Positions 22,719 through 32,983 of a stretch of DNA of 64,000 nucleotides are shown one piece after another. Under the pieces are notes generated by a model. The model saw only the letters and a program-made list of their open reading frames with translations, ran no database searches and was not told where the DNA came from. How positions within the stretch are numbered: the first letter of the stretch is position 1; the number at the start of each line of letters is the position of its first letter. A program made the position numbers and the translations under genes. Source of the DNA: Phytophthora quininea (lineage: Eukaryota > Oomycota > Peronosporomycetes > Peronosporales > Peronosporaceae); assembly GCA_011947345.1 (NCBI GenBank), contig JAAVTG010000044.1:186001-250000 (forward strand). The letters run 5' to 3'.

Positions 22719-23648
22719 TTACACGCCTACGTGCTTAAAGAACGACAGACTTAGAGCCATGAGCAGCATTCCGATGAGTCCTCCGTTCGAGACGAGGTGG
22801 ATACGGCCATTTGCATACATGTACGCTGTCGGGAACACCTCCTTCATCGTGATGGTCGCCATCACACCAGCCATGACGCCGTACAGCGTTGCTTGGGCAA
22901 AGTCGTGGCCCTCTTTACCGACGATCGCAAAGGCGATGATCGCTCCAATGTGCTCTGCAATGGCAGCCACGAGACACCACATGATCCCTTTCCACTTGCT
23001 TCCAGTAGCAAAGTACACTGGCGCAGCGACAGCGACACCTTCGGCGATGTTGTGGAGACCGACACCGAGTGCCATCGACAAGCCAATCGCTGGTTCCTCC
23101 ACCCCCGCAGTGAACGTCGCAATACCAGCAGGGATGTTGTGCAGCGCGATGGCGATGCCGCTGAGGATGCCCATGCCCTGCAGTTTCTCCTTGGCTGCCT
23201 CGTCCATTCTCATGAACCCTGGCGCTCTTGGTGACTCGATGAACACGTTGTCCTGAGTGTCTCCAAAGGACGGATATCTTGGGGTCTCGGGGTCAATCCC
23301 TGGTGTGAGTTTCTCGACGACAAAGTCGACGACGTAGACGAGCACGATCCCGCTTCCAAGACAGACCGTCCCGGCCAGCCACGAGCTGCCCAAGGTCGTG
23401 TCATAGCCGTCGATTTCACCTTTGAAGGCCTGCGTGAACTCGAGCACGGAATACCCGAACAGCAGAACGAGCGAGAGGAAGATCGTCAAGCCACCTGAAA
23501 TGCTGAGCGTCGTAGAGAGAGCCATGGGCGTCGCTAGTCTAAGCGTGCGGTGACTGCAAATGGTGAGCCCACCGAGAACCGTCATGAGTGCTGCGCCGGC
23601 ATTCAGCTGGAACGCTGTAGCAACGTAAAGCTCCTGCTTTTCGCTCAT
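22719..23648 (-). CDS. ZIP-family metal transporter
   Basis: Membrane transporter of the ZIP family (zinc/iron importers), 309 residues, uninterrupted. It starts MSEKQELYVA with a first helix AFQLNAGAALMTVLGGL and has about eight hydrophobic segments. The metal-binding helices read HNIPAGIATF and LHNIAEGVAVAAP; the first usually reads HNIPEG, so a Glu is replaced by Ala. A conserved E in EHIGAIIAF follows. A cytosolic loop of about 50 residues (residues about 105-155) lacks the His-rich stretch typical of many ZIPs. The family moves Zn2+ and related metals into the cytosol from outside or from organelles. Which metal, and whether the Ala change alters selectivity, cannot be told here. Confidence 0.88.
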   Translation of the reverse strand: MSEKQELYVATAFQLNAGAALMTVLGGLTICSHRTLRLATPMALSTTLSISGGLTIFLSLVLLFGYSVLEFTQAFKGEIDGYDTTLGSSWLAGTVCLGSGIVLVYVVDFVVEKLTPGIDPETPRYPSFGDTQDNVFIESPRAPGFMRMDEAAKEKLQGMGILSGIAIALHNIPAGIATFTAGVEEPAIGLSMALGVGLHNIAEGVAVAAPVYFATGSKWKGIMWCLVAAIAEHIGAIIAFAIVGKEGHDFAQATLYGVMAGVMATITMKEVFPTAYMYANGRIHLVSNGGLIGMLLMALSLSFFKHVGV

Positions 23649-23866
23649 GTCTTGTCGTCTTGTTCTCACAGCAAGTTGTCGAGTGGCATCCAGTCGGAGA
23701 ACTGGTTTCTAAATGAACCCAGCAGAGCACGACAGCCTTTGCTTGCTGTCCATGCACAGTGTCGAAGAAATCGTGGTAATGCTCATTGCGCTGGACTTGA
23801 AGGTGGCATCTCACTCAATGTCTTGTCCTTTTCAGCTGAACACTTGCAAAGTGGCGTGCTTGGTAT

Positions 23867-23919
23867 AGTCTTCCATCGAAAGTCACGACTAGCGGGTGTT
23901 CTTGGTTACACATCCCAGG
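23867..23919. repeat. Dispersed repeat, copy 1
   Basis: The stretch TCGAAAGTCACGACTAGCGG and the following GTGTTCTTGGTTACACATCCCAGG resembles 26335-26386 (TCGAAATGCACGACTATCAG, GTGTTTTTGGTTGCAGATTCCAGG). About 80 percent of bases agree by eye. The rest of 23649-24105 holds nothing recognisable. Confidence 0.5.
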
Positions 23920-24105
23920 TTTGCCGAAGTGCTGAGCATCAAGAGACCTAAGCGAGCCTTCCTGTTCAAAAACATCTTCAACCTGTGTACGACCACCGGA
24001 ATGGCTACATTCAAAGAGGTGTATACATGTTAATCTGGGGGTGTATACCTCTCCTGGCGGCTACCTTGTATCTCCTCTTCTCTCCGAGACTCGTGTGCCT
24101 GCCCT

Positions 24106-24520
24106 TTAGTGTCCGCCGTGGAAGCCCTCCTTCATCTTGTACCGCACGCCGCAGTACTTGCAGGTCTGCGCGCTGTGGTGCTTGACCGTGTCCAGCTGGA
24201 TGTACTCGACGGGGTGGCCCAGCGCGCCGCCGCCGCCGTCGCACACGGCCACGTTGCCAGCCACTTCTACCACCGGTACCTTGGCGATCCGCTGCTCGGC
24301 GTCGCTGCGGTGGCGGTTGATGTCCTGCAAAGATATATTAGCTGGATGTATACTCTGTATACATAATTACTGCTGCAGCTTGTACCTCGAACGGCGTCTG
24401 CTGGTCGTAGACGGTGGAGAAGCGAGCGCTCTGCACACGCGACGCAGAGCTGACGCGCGACGCACGGGGAGCGCAGGCGCGCGCGGAGGCCACAAGCAAC
24501 TGAGAGCCGCGACGCAGCAT
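24106..24520 (-). CDS. NDUFS6: NADH dehydrogenase (complex I) subunit NDUFS6
   Basis: Zinc-binding 13 kDa accessory subunit of mitochondrial complex I. Exon 1 is 24520-24386, a 61 bp intron follows, and exon 2 is 24324-24106, giving 117 residues, normal for the family. The N-terminus MLRRGSQLLVASARACAPRA is Arg/Ala/Ser-rich without acids, a typical matrix-targeting presequence. The C-terminus VEYIQLDTVKHHSAQTCKYC with GVRYKMKEGFHGGH carries the H...C..C zinc-site pattern of NDUFS6. The ATG at 24520 is the only ATG in this frame upstream of the presequence. It lies head to head with the next gene, 195 bp apart. Confidence 0.9.
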
Positions 24521-24715
24521 CACCGACGTATAGCTGGGGATTTCGATACTGTTCAAATTGTGCGGCCAAAAACAAGAGAATTATCTAAGATGTCAAATTG
24601 TATCCATGTGATGTTAATGTTAAATTTAATGGATATCTAATCAGGTATTAATAGTTTATCATAATATTTGCTGGATACTTGTTCGAGGTGTGCCATCAGT
24701 CAAATTGCAACGAAG

Positions 24716-25742
24716 ATGGCGTTGATGAGCGAGTTGTTGCATGGCCAAGAGGCCACGGTTGTGCAGTGCGACGAGTATCCTTCATCCAAGGTGTTCCTGC
24801 AATCAAGACCTGCCGGCGTGTATACTTGTGCGAGAGCGGTGGCCGGCAGGAGCTTCCCAGAGAGTTTGGTGGAGTGGGGATTCCACTTGCAGCGGCTTGC
24901 AGATGGACAGAAGAGTGTGGACGCCGCTGCAGATGTGGACAATATGATCACCACCACTCAGCAGGTGGTCTCCAGTGTATTATCAGAATGGACGTTGGAG
25001 GACAGTAAAGAGGACGGTATGCTGACCGTGCTTTGGTACCGTCCAAAGGGGACCATTACGCCGTCGCCGTGCACATCTGCCCCATGCCACAGGTAGACAA
25101 CTCGAAGAACCATTTGATGTAGTGACAACCTTATTGAGTGTCTTTCTATTGCAGCCTAAATGTCTATCATCCACTGTACTTGTCCACGGAGACGCTCGAA
25201 ACAATGCCAAGTGCAAACACACCCGTGGATCACTGACCGCGTGCCGATCGAGCAGTACGCTGCAAAACTGTCCGAGCAGAGCGGATCTCCCATCCACGAA
25301 GTTCTGTTGAGTCAGTGTGCACCGGATGGAGACCGACTGCTGCTGGAAGGACTCGTCACCAATTTCTACGTCGTCAAGGACGGAAAAGTGTTCACGGCAG
25401 GAGAAGGAGTGCTGGAAGGAAGCACGCGAGAGCTGGTGTTGAAGGCGTGCAAGGAGTTGTCGATCCCTGTTGTCCTGGAGGCTCCTAAATTGTCCGAAAG
25501 GGAGTTGTGGCAGGCTGCGTTCGTGACTAGTACGTTCGTCGGAGCTCACTTTGAGAGGGGAAAAGTGCAGAAACTAATTCTTTTATTTTGCTCTGAATGA
25601 TAAAGGTGCTGTGCGAGTTGTCGTCGACGTCACACAGATAATTTGGGAGGAAGACATGGTACTGAACAGGAGTTTGATCCCTACCGGTACGACAGGCTTT
25701 ACCCAAAAGATTCGCACTCAGATCTTGATGCCCCTCAAGTAG
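24716..25742 (+). CDS. Class IV aminotransferase-like protein
   Basis: PLP-dependent aminotransferase class IV fold (branched-chain/D-amino acid transaminase and aminodeoxychorismate lyase group). Exons: 24716-25092, 25155-25529 and 25606-25742, with introns of 62 and 76 bp. N-terminal text is GQEATVVQCDEYPSSKVFLQ and VEWGFHLQRL; the core has TVLVHGDARNNAKCKH, EVLLSQ, LLEGLVTNFYVVKDGKVFTA (the family EG.TNFF motif) and VLEGSTRELVLKACKEL. The last exon gives TQIIWEEDMVLNRSLIPTGT. Frame breaks fall at G4 25048-25051 and C3 25222-25224. The usual substrate arginines and the catalytic lysine position are not obvious, so whether it is a true aminotransferase is open. No targeting signal is seen. 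Confidence 0.72.
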
Positions 25743-26435
25743 CTGCTGCACGTTTACCCGGGAATCTTCTCTTTAATACTGCGTGGACGTCGTTGACGAG
25801 GCTGGGGTGAGCAAGCCGAAAGAAGGATCAACATTTTCCCACAGGGAAATCAAAAGACTGCTCGAAATGGTGACGTAGTAGCATGAGCCTGGCCTTTTTC
25901 CATGAGGTTTCCGTTAATCCTAACTAATAGGGTCCCGATACCACTGGAGGCTTTGCGGTGTTGTGGTTATTTGTGCTGATTTTTGTCTCGGTAGTTGGTT
26001 GTTACTTCTTGTGCAGCTGTCGCTGCAAGTTCTTGTTAAATTGATCTGGGAATGGTTGGTTGAAGTGTATCACCTTTCTGTTCGAGCTCTCTATCAGCTT
26101 TGATACGGCTGGTATGGATTTCCATTCCCGAATACCATGCTCAATCCTGTTGAAGATAAAGCGAAGTGAATTGGTTGCTTGTGAATTGGTCAGTCGTGAG
26201 GTACCCAAACGTGTTAATACAGCCAATTGATGCACTAGTGTGTTTTGCCAGTTTGATGGCCATACCGGTCAGCTCGCGTTCTTCACTGCCGATTGATGTT
26301 GCAAATAATTGAGCTCAACATCATGATCTCGATCTTAGTCTTCGAAATGCACGACTATCAGGTGTTTTTGGTTGCAGATTCCAGGCTAATCGCCTTGCAT
26401 AGCTTTATTGTTCATCTGCCGAGGATACTTCTCGT
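25743..26435. other. Gene-free stretch with a repeat copy
   Basis: No supported gene. A short minus-strand open frame (26002-26235) starts with ATG-like text but matches nothing. Copy 2 of the dispersed repeat lies at 26335-26386, just after the ankyrin gene's stop. Confidence 0.4.
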
Positions 26436-28394
26436 TCACCAGGCTCGAATTTCCCGAGTACTCAAATCCTGATGAGCCGAACGACCACCCAAGCTCGCCT
26501 TCATTTCATTTACCAAGTCGTCGCTCAAGTCATTTGGGACGTGTTCGTACAGGCATAAAGTTACATCAAACTGACGGGAAGAAACAGCCTTCTTCATCGA
26601 CGACATGATGTCGAGACCCGAACTAGTGTCGACTAACCACTGTACGACCCTTAAATGCCCTTTAGCTGCGGCTGAATCGAGTGCCGAGCCAGGACAATTC
26701 TCGCTGCGATTCTGGCAGAGCCACTTGACAACATCCAGTCTGCCTGCGGCAGCAGCTGAGTTCATTGCTTTTCTCGTGCAGCCCGCAGTAGTGTTTTCGT
26801 GCAGCCATTGCAGCATCTTCAAGTTTCCATTTGCTGCTGCGCCATCCATCGCTGCGCTCGAGCATTTTCTCGAGCAATTGGTATGGAACCACTTGAGAAA
26901 CTTTAGTTGATCCACCGCAAAGAAGCTTGGCTCCTTGTGCCTACAGCAGTCCCCTGTCTCGCTGTGGCAATTATCTTTTTATCATGAAACTTCATGGTAG
27001 CGATTCCATCCATTGCTGCACGAGTACAACCTTCATCTCGGTTTGCCACCAGCCATTTCACCACTTCAACGTGTCCATTAGCTGCAGCCCGATCGATCGC
27101 CTCTTTGGTACATCCTTCAGATCGATGAACATGCAGCCATTTCACAACTTCCAGACGACCTCTATCCGCCGCCGCATCCATCGCCGAGCTCGTACACTCC
27201 GGGTTGCGACGGCGTTTCCATTTCCTCCATCTTCTTGCCGCTTGCGCTTTTGCAAATCGAACTCCTAACGCCATCCAGGAATTGAATAACCTCAAGTCCA
27301 CCAGATTTGGCGGCGGCATCCATCGCATGGACAGGAAGTAAACCAATGCACTCCTCGGACTCGGGCTGACATCGAAACAGGTCAACGCTTGAATCGCGTG
27401 AGTACTTTGCATATAGCCACTGGACCAGCTCGAGATTCCCGCCCATTGCTGCCATGAACATGACTTCCGACGAATCGTAAGGCGCTCCAATCTCATCAGT
27501 ATGACTGAGCAACCATTTCGCCGTCGCGAGGTGGCCATACTCGCTGGCTTTTTCACTGCCAACGCGAGGACATGTTCGTCGCTACTGAGTGTATCGTCAA
27601 TCTCGATGGGAGGCGTCAGCCACTTGACAAGCTCGAGGTCGCCGCTTTCTGCCGCTTGCTCTAGCGCATAGCCAGCCATCTCTACATACCCGACCTGAAA
27701 CAGGTACTTGATGATTTTACTAGAGACGCGCCATTCCTCTTCGTAAAGATCAATACAAGCGAAATAATCCAACGCAAAGCCAGCTTTGAACGCCCATTTG
27801 AGCTGCTTCAAATCCTGCTGCAGTATCGCTTGAGCTACGACCGGTGTGTTGTCTCCTCTGGTGGTGGCTGTACTAACGCACTCATCCAGCCAACGCACCA
27901 CCACTTCCCAGTGCTTGTTCTTCGCCGCCTCGTGCAGAGCTTCACACCAAATCTCTCCAGCGAATCTATCCTCGTGTAATTCTCTCCAGTTGATCTCTCC
28001 GTGCCTTTCATCAGCTTCTAAAAGCTGTAAGACCCACAAGTGGCCACAACCAGCAGCAGTCTCAATGACCGCGTCGGAAATTGGACACCCTAGGAAGTGA
28101 TCCATGGATCACTGCACCAATCGTCGATCCCCTCGACGAATGGCTTCCACCATGGCACGAGAAAACTCCCATCGGAAGTAGTGAGACTCCGTCTGGTAAT
28201 TTGGTCAGACTCCAACGACTGGTCTCCACGTCTTGAAGACTCCTGTCCCAAACCAAATTCAGCAGATAGAGCGAGTCGACGGGGGTTAATGCGCAAGCTC
28301 TAGTGATCGACATGTCGGCAACCAGTAGGTCCGATAGGATCCCCAACGCATAGTCGACGCTGGTCGGACACTTGTGCTGCAGCACCAACGACAC
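26436..28394 (-). CDS. Ankyrin-repeat protein, multiple frame breaks
   Basis: A protein of about 650 residues built mainly of ankyrin-like repeats of the oomycete type, each with a WL....A.GHLEVVKWL core (for example GRLEVVKWLHVHRSEGCTKE and NGHVEVVKWLVANRDEGC). The N-terminal region SVDYALGILSDLL with ITRACALTPVDSLYLLNLVWD is non-repetitive and matches the N-terminus of the ankyrin protein at 53715-55573. The start is unresolved: in the present frame there is no ATG upstream of about 28394. Frame changes are needed near 28110-28180, 27540, 27250 and 26920, and there is an in-frame TGA at about 28106. It may be sequence error, or a decaying paralogue. Ankyrin arrays bind other proteins; no enzymatic domain is seen. 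Confidence 0.68.
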
Positions 28395-28478
28395 GATTTG
28401 ATTTCAAGAAACAAATGGAAGAATCTATCAATGCGTACATGCTACACCTGCCGTAGTAGTCAAACATCTACGAAAAAA

Positions 28479-31400
28479 TTACGCGGCTACTTTGCGTTTT
28501 TTGCGAGTAGCACGTAGGTTTGCCTCCGCCTTCTTCTGAGTTGCATCTTGTTGTGGTTCGTCGTCTTCATCATCTTCACCCAGCAAGTCCATCTTGAGTT
28601 CCTGGCGGTTGCCAAACGTGAGCGCGACGTAGACTTTGACACGCACACGGTCAAAGACCTGAAGTGTGCGGTTGTCTTTCTTCACAAGCGTAAGCGAATG
28701 CCGGTTGGAATCGAACCGTACAATGCTGTCATCGTCCTGCTCGTCCTTCTCACAGAGGAAGATCATCCCTTCGATACCAAAGCGCGGCAGCAGCACGCCA
28801 ACGCCATTGTTCTTTACCTTAGTGATGACGGCATCCGCGTTTGTGGGGTATTGCTGGAAGTACAGCAGTGTGTGCAGGCTCACCGAAGCTCGGCCAGCAA
28901 GCTGAGCCGCATGATGACGTCGATTCAACTGTTCGCTGATCTCGTGCAAGTGCGACTTGTTCTCGAGGTAGCTAGGCAGCGGACACACTCCAATAGCGGC
29001 AGCTAGCAGTCGGTGCACTACGACGTCAGCGTACCGACGGATGGGCGAGGTGAAGTGTGTGTAGATGGGAGCAGCCAGACCGTAGTGGTGGAACTCTGGC
29101 GGCGCAACTTCGCCAGAGCTGAAGTAGCTGGCAGGCATCATGCAGCGCGTGGTCATGATGCGCAGCATCTTGTTGAAGTACGGGTTCGCCTTCTTGCCGT
29201 GCTTCCGCTTCTTCTTGCCATCAGCTTCTTCTAGAGCCATGGCATCAGCCGCATCAAGCGAGTCTTGCAACTGCTTGGAGGTATCCACATGCATCTCTAC
29301 GCCTACAGCCTTTGCTTGGCTAACGAGTAGATCAAACTGGCGTTTGGACGGGGCTGGATGCCGACGTAGCATGGAGAACGTGGGGAAGTGACGTACGATC
29401 TTCTTGGCGACGGTGATGTTGGCAAGCAGCATAAACTCTTCCACGAGAGCGTTCGTATCACGCAGAGCGTACATCTGCACGTCCAACGGGTTCTGTGTCT
29501 CCGTGTCCAGTACAAATCGTACTTCAGGAGAAGCTAGCGTCAGAGCGCCTGCCTCGATACGCTTAGCACGGAGTCGTCTCGCAATGACGTTTAGCGTCTT
29601 GATGCCGCTGCCCAGGAGCTGCTTCCGCTTAAAGTCCTTGTCGCTCTCGCCTGTTTTCTTCTTCTTTGGTTTTGTGTCTTGGCCGTAGACACCGCCGGCG
29701 TCAGGGTCGTCCAAGAACTCTTGGGCCTGCTGATACGATAGCGAAGCGACCGAGCGGATGAGGCTCTTGCAGAAGGAGACGTCGATGATCTGAACCTCAT
29801 TCTTCCCAACAAGCTTCATCTCCCACATCACGCTGAAGGCAAAGTGGTCCTCAACATCCGTAAGAGAGCAGAGCTTCGTTGTCAGAAGTCCTGGCAGCAT
29901 ATCCAAACGGCGATCTACAAGGTACGTCGACGTGCCACGGTCTGCAGCTTCCTCATCAAGCGGGCTGCCAGGCTCCACAAAGTGCGTCACGTCGGCAATG
30001 TGCACACCCACCTGCAAGTTACCGTTCGGAAGAATCTTAGCGTGCAGAGCGTCATCGATATCTTTACAATTGGGAGGGTCAATACTCATGACGGGCAAAT
30101 CGCGGAGGTCACGACGTCCAGTCGAGTTCTCGGCTGTGATCTTCCAGTCCTCGGGCGGCAGACAGCGCATCACTTCGTCGCTGAATTGGTCGCACGGAAT
30201 GTCGTGTTCGATGAGAAGGACGTTCGTCTCCGTCTCCTTGTCACCAATCACACCCAACGTGCGCACATAGTGACCAAGCGGGAACTTGCTGTCTGCAGGC
30301 CACGAATCAATCGCCACCAGAATACGCTTATCCATCAGCGTGTCCTGCTGGCGCGTCTGAATTTTAATCTTTGGGATCTTACGGTCCACTGGCACCACCA
30401 AGCAGTTACCAGACGCGTTCAATGTCGCGCCATCACGCGGGGGCTCCAGAGAGCCACAGAACTTGCGCCAGTTACGTTGAATGATGCCAACAACGCGGCC
30501 AGCAGGCTTCACAGTCTGCTCGGCGTCACTTTGTACAAGCGCGGCCTGGTCCAGCGACACTGTAGGCTCAGCAACACCCACCGGTTCAGGCTGCTCGGCC
30601 TCTTCCTCGTCGTCGTCAGCCGCGACAGCAGCATCCGCAGCTGCAGTACCATTAGCAGCAAACGAGTCGGACGGCTTCTTCCACTGATCCTTAGGTAGCA
30701 GCTGGATCGCCACCAGATCGCCATCAATCGCACGGTTAATGTGCTCTCGACCTTGCAGCAGCACCGGGATTTTCACTCCATTGGCGCCGTGAATCAAAAC
30801 ATGGCACTCCAACCAGTGATCTCTGTTGCAACGAATGGTTCCTTTAAAGAACCGTTTGTTCTTGATGCCCGCCAGCAGTTCCGCTGCAGGTAAATGTTCC
30901 GGATACAAGCTCTTTCTTTTCCTACCCGTCGTACTCACGCCTTCCACCGACATTTTCTCCTCTGCAGCAGACGCTGACAACAAATCCACCAGTTCTGGAT
31001 GCTCTTTGGCTACTGGTTTCAAGAAGTCTGCAATGGTCACGCCATTCATGACGCCGAACTTTTGTGCGTTCTCGAGATCTTCTGTGTCGTTGGCAATGAA
31101 CAGCACCTTGACATCCCTCTCTAGCTCTTTAAGATGCTGTGTGTACCACTGCCAAGCAGTAGCCACAGCTCGTTCATTGCGCTGCTCGTCAGTCTCTCTC
31201 ACTGCTTCTTCGTCTTGGCCTTGGTAGCCCACTGGGAGAAGCTGCTTCTTCTGCACAAAGCACGCTCGATGGTGCTCATTGGCAAACACCACAAAGCGTC
31301 GGTCTGCGTTCATCAGCAGCGCTCGAAGTCGGTTGTAGACACCTAAATCTTGACGCTTGACAAACTCCCAGACCGTCTCCAACACCAGCACGTCTGCAAA

Positions 31401-31703
31401 CACTTGAGGACGTTTGTTCTTCGTGGACCACTCCAGAGCGTCCATCTGCAATAAAACCGTCTTCATACTGGGCATAAGGTACACTCCGTCGCGCGGGGTT
31501 TCGGCCAATAGCGTCTTGGTCAGTCCCAGCACATGCGTCGCGGCAGACGCGTCACCGTCGGCGCTACAGAGCGCGCATTGAGGCAGTGAACAACTCAGGT
31601 CGTCGCGGAGATAGCGCTCCTTGACACGGCGCACGATGCGGCCCCTGCGGGTGGCCACGTTCTGCTCGTCCACGCACCAAAGCAGCGGCTCGGACGTCGC
31701 CAT
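28479..31703 (-). CDS. DIS3: Exosome 3'-5' exoribonuclease DIS3/RRP44
   Basis: Catalytic subunit of the RNA exosome, 1,074 residues, single exon, no frame break. N-terminal CR3 motif Cys38, Cys43, Cys46 (YLRDDLSCSLPQCALC), PIN domain about residues 73-200, cold-shock/S1-like domains, RNB nuclease with DPPNCKDIDDAL at 542-553 (all catalytic Asp present) and a C-terminal S1 domain with a Lys/Arg tail. In the PIN domain the usual PDTNV reads PSMKTV (Ser79-Met80-Lys81), so the first catalytic Asp is missing, though FIAND keeps a later one. The exonuclease should be active, the endonuclease doubtful. ATG 31703 is chosen because it follows an INR-like promoter; an earlier in-frame start is not ATG-supported. 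Confidence 0.93.
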   Translation of the reverse strand: MATSEPLLWCVDEQNVATRRGRIVRRVKERYLRDDLSCSLPQCALCSADGDASAATHVLGLTKTLLAETPRDGVYLMPSMKTVLLQMDALEWSTKNKRPQVFADVLVLETVWEFVKRQDLGVYNRLRALLMNADRRFVVFANEHHRACFVQKKQLLPVGYQGQDEEAVRETDEQRNERAVATAWQWYTQHLKELERDVKVLFIANDTEDLENAQKFGVMNGVTIADFLKPVAKEHPELVDLLSASAAEEKMSVEGVSTTGRKRKSLYPEHLPAAELLAGIKNKRFFKGTIRCNRDHWLECHVLIHGANGVKIPVLLQGREHINRAIDGDLVAIQLLPKDQWKKPSDSFAANGTAAADAAVAADDDEEEAEQPEPVGVAEPTVSLDQAALVQSDAEQTVKPAGRVVGIIQRNWRKFCGSLEPPRDGATLNASGNCLVVPVDRKIPKIKIQTRQQDTLMDKRILVAIDSWPADSKFPLGHYVRTLGVIGDKETETNVLLIEHDIPCDQFSDEVMRCLPPEDWKITAENSTGRRDLRDLPVMSIDPPNCKDIDDALHAKILPNGNLQVGVHIADVTHFVEPGSPLDEEAADRGTSTYLVDRRLDMLPGLLTTKLCSLTDVEDHFAFSVMWEMKLVGKNEVQIIDVSFCKSLIRSVASLSYQQAQEFLDDPDAGGVYGQDTKPKKKKTGESDKDFKRKQLLGSGIKTLNVIARRLRAKRIEAGALTLASPEVRFVLDTETQNPLDVQMYALRDTNALVEEFMLLANITVAKKIVRHFPTFSMLRRHPAPSKRQFDLLVSQAKAVGVEMHVDTSKQLQDSLDAADAMALEEADGKKKRKHGKKANPYFNKMLRIMTTRCMMPASYFSSGEVAPPEFHHYGLAAPIYTHFTSPIRRYADVVVHRLLAAAIGVCPLPSYLENKSHLHEISEQLNRRHHAAQLAGRASVSLHTLLYFQQYPTNADAVITKVKNNGVGVLLPRFGIEGMIFLCEKDEQDDDSIVRFDSNRHSLTLVKKDNRTLQVFDRVRVKVYVALTFGNRQELKMDLLGEDDEDDEPQQDATQKKAEANLRATRKKRKVAA

Positions 31704-31707
31704 GATG

Positions 31708-31722
31708 GAAGTGTGAAATGAC
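31708..31722 (-). promoter_or_regulatory. INR/FPR-like core promoter of DIS3
   Basis: Minus strand CCAGTCATTTCACACTTCC contains TCATTTCACACTT, an initiator-like match, and ends 4 bp before the ATG. The two divergent start codons are only 107 bp apart. Confidence 0.5.
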
Positions 31723-31782
31723 TGGAGTAGAAAATATGTGACGTGTGATAGGATTTTCCGCTCAAATAGTAGCCTCTTGTTT

Positions 31783-31795
31783 TCATTGGCCATTT
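31783..31795 (+). promoter_or_regulatory. INR/FPR-like core promoter of eIF2B-alpha
   Basis: TCATTGGCCATTT closely matches the oomycete INR plus FPR consensus, 15 bp upstream of the ATG at 31811. This implies a very short 5' untranslated region of about 25 nt. Confidence 0.65.
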
Positions 31796-31810
31796 ATCGA
31801 CTGGGTCAAA

Positions 31811-32972
31811 ATGGCGCCGCATCAGGTGGTGACGGACTTCTTGGCGTTCCTAGAGGACCCGGATGTGGCTGTGGCGGTGGCCGTCATCAAGGCGTTGACC
31901 GGCGTCATCTACCGCAGCGAGGCCAGCACCATGATGCAGATGGAGGGCGAACTGCAGGAGGCGGCGCAGCAGCTGCGGGCCTTCCAGGCAGCGGACGACG
32001 AGGCCCCCGCCACGCGCTTCCACAATTCGATCGCCACGACGGCCGGCTGCCAGCTGTTCCTGCGCTACGTGACGCGCTGCTTCCTTGAGTTCGACGACTT
32101 CGATCTGTGCCGCTCGCAGCTCATTGACAGAGGCAAACTCTTCGCGGAGACGTCGCTCAGCAGCAGGCAGCGGATCTCCGACGTCGGCCACAACTTCATC
32201 CGGGACGGAATGGTAAACTATCTTTAAATATGTATTTAGTTGTAATATATTGCTGATACGTTATGTTTCTTTATGAGTAGAAGGTGTTGACGCACGGCAA
32301 GTCTCGAGTGGTGATTGCGTTGCTCAAGGAAGCAGCCAAGACCAAGAACTTCTCGGTGTTTGTGGCGGAGGGACGCAGTAACGCCTCGGGGTGTGTTCGT
32401 GTAGTGGTAGAAACGGCTTTGATAAGCTGTACTGGACACTGATTATCGTTTTGAATCTCAGAGTGGGGACGGCGCAGAAGTTGGCGGAGGTGGGGATCCC
32501 CACGACGGTCATTTTGGACTCGGCGGTGGCGTACTACATGGAGCAGACGGACATCGTCATTGTCGGCGCTGAGGGCGTCGTTGAGAACGGCGGCATTGTC
32601 AACTCGGTGCGTGCAACTGTTCAAAGTATCTTGTTGAGAGTTCGTACTTAGGCTGTTCGACGACAGATTGGCACGTACTCGACTGCTGTGATCGCTCAGG
32701 CGATGAAGAAGCAGTTTTACGTGGCTGCTGAGAGCTACAAGTTCGCGCGCCTGTATCCGTTGACGCAGCGTGACGTCCCGCAGAAGCAAATGGCTGCCAT
32801 TTCCGGAGACATTGCTGGTGGCGAGCCTTCTGACGAGGCCATGAAGAACGTAGAGTTTGCGAGCCCGTTCTTTGACTACACGCCGCCTGGATACATCGCG
32901 CTCATGTTTACAGACCTGGGCGTCTTGACTCCGTCTGCAGTCTCCGACGAATTGATCAAGCTTTATCAGTAA
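31811..32972 (+). CDS. EIF2B1: Translation initiation factor eIF2B subunit alpha
   Basis: Alpha subunit of eIF2B, the guanine-nucleotide exchange factor for eIF2; the alpha subunit mediates inhibition by phosphorylated eIF2. Exons: 31811-32212, 32281-32390, 32462-32606 and 32667-32972, with introns of 60-71 bp and phases 0, 2, 0. The protein is 320 residues, near the usual 305. Conserved segments: [86 protein letters not shown] and [20 protein letters not shown], all typical of eIF2B-alpha. No frame break. It shares a short bidirectional promoter with DIS3 and its stop lies 11 bp from the convergent TMEM260-like gene. Confidence 0.93.
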
Positions 32973-32983
32973 AGGCTTTCAAC

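Noticed and set aside
28099..28110. Perfect palindrome GATCCATGGATC in the ankyrin gene
   Set aside because: Short and within coding sequence; expected by chance and overlaps the site of a frame problem.
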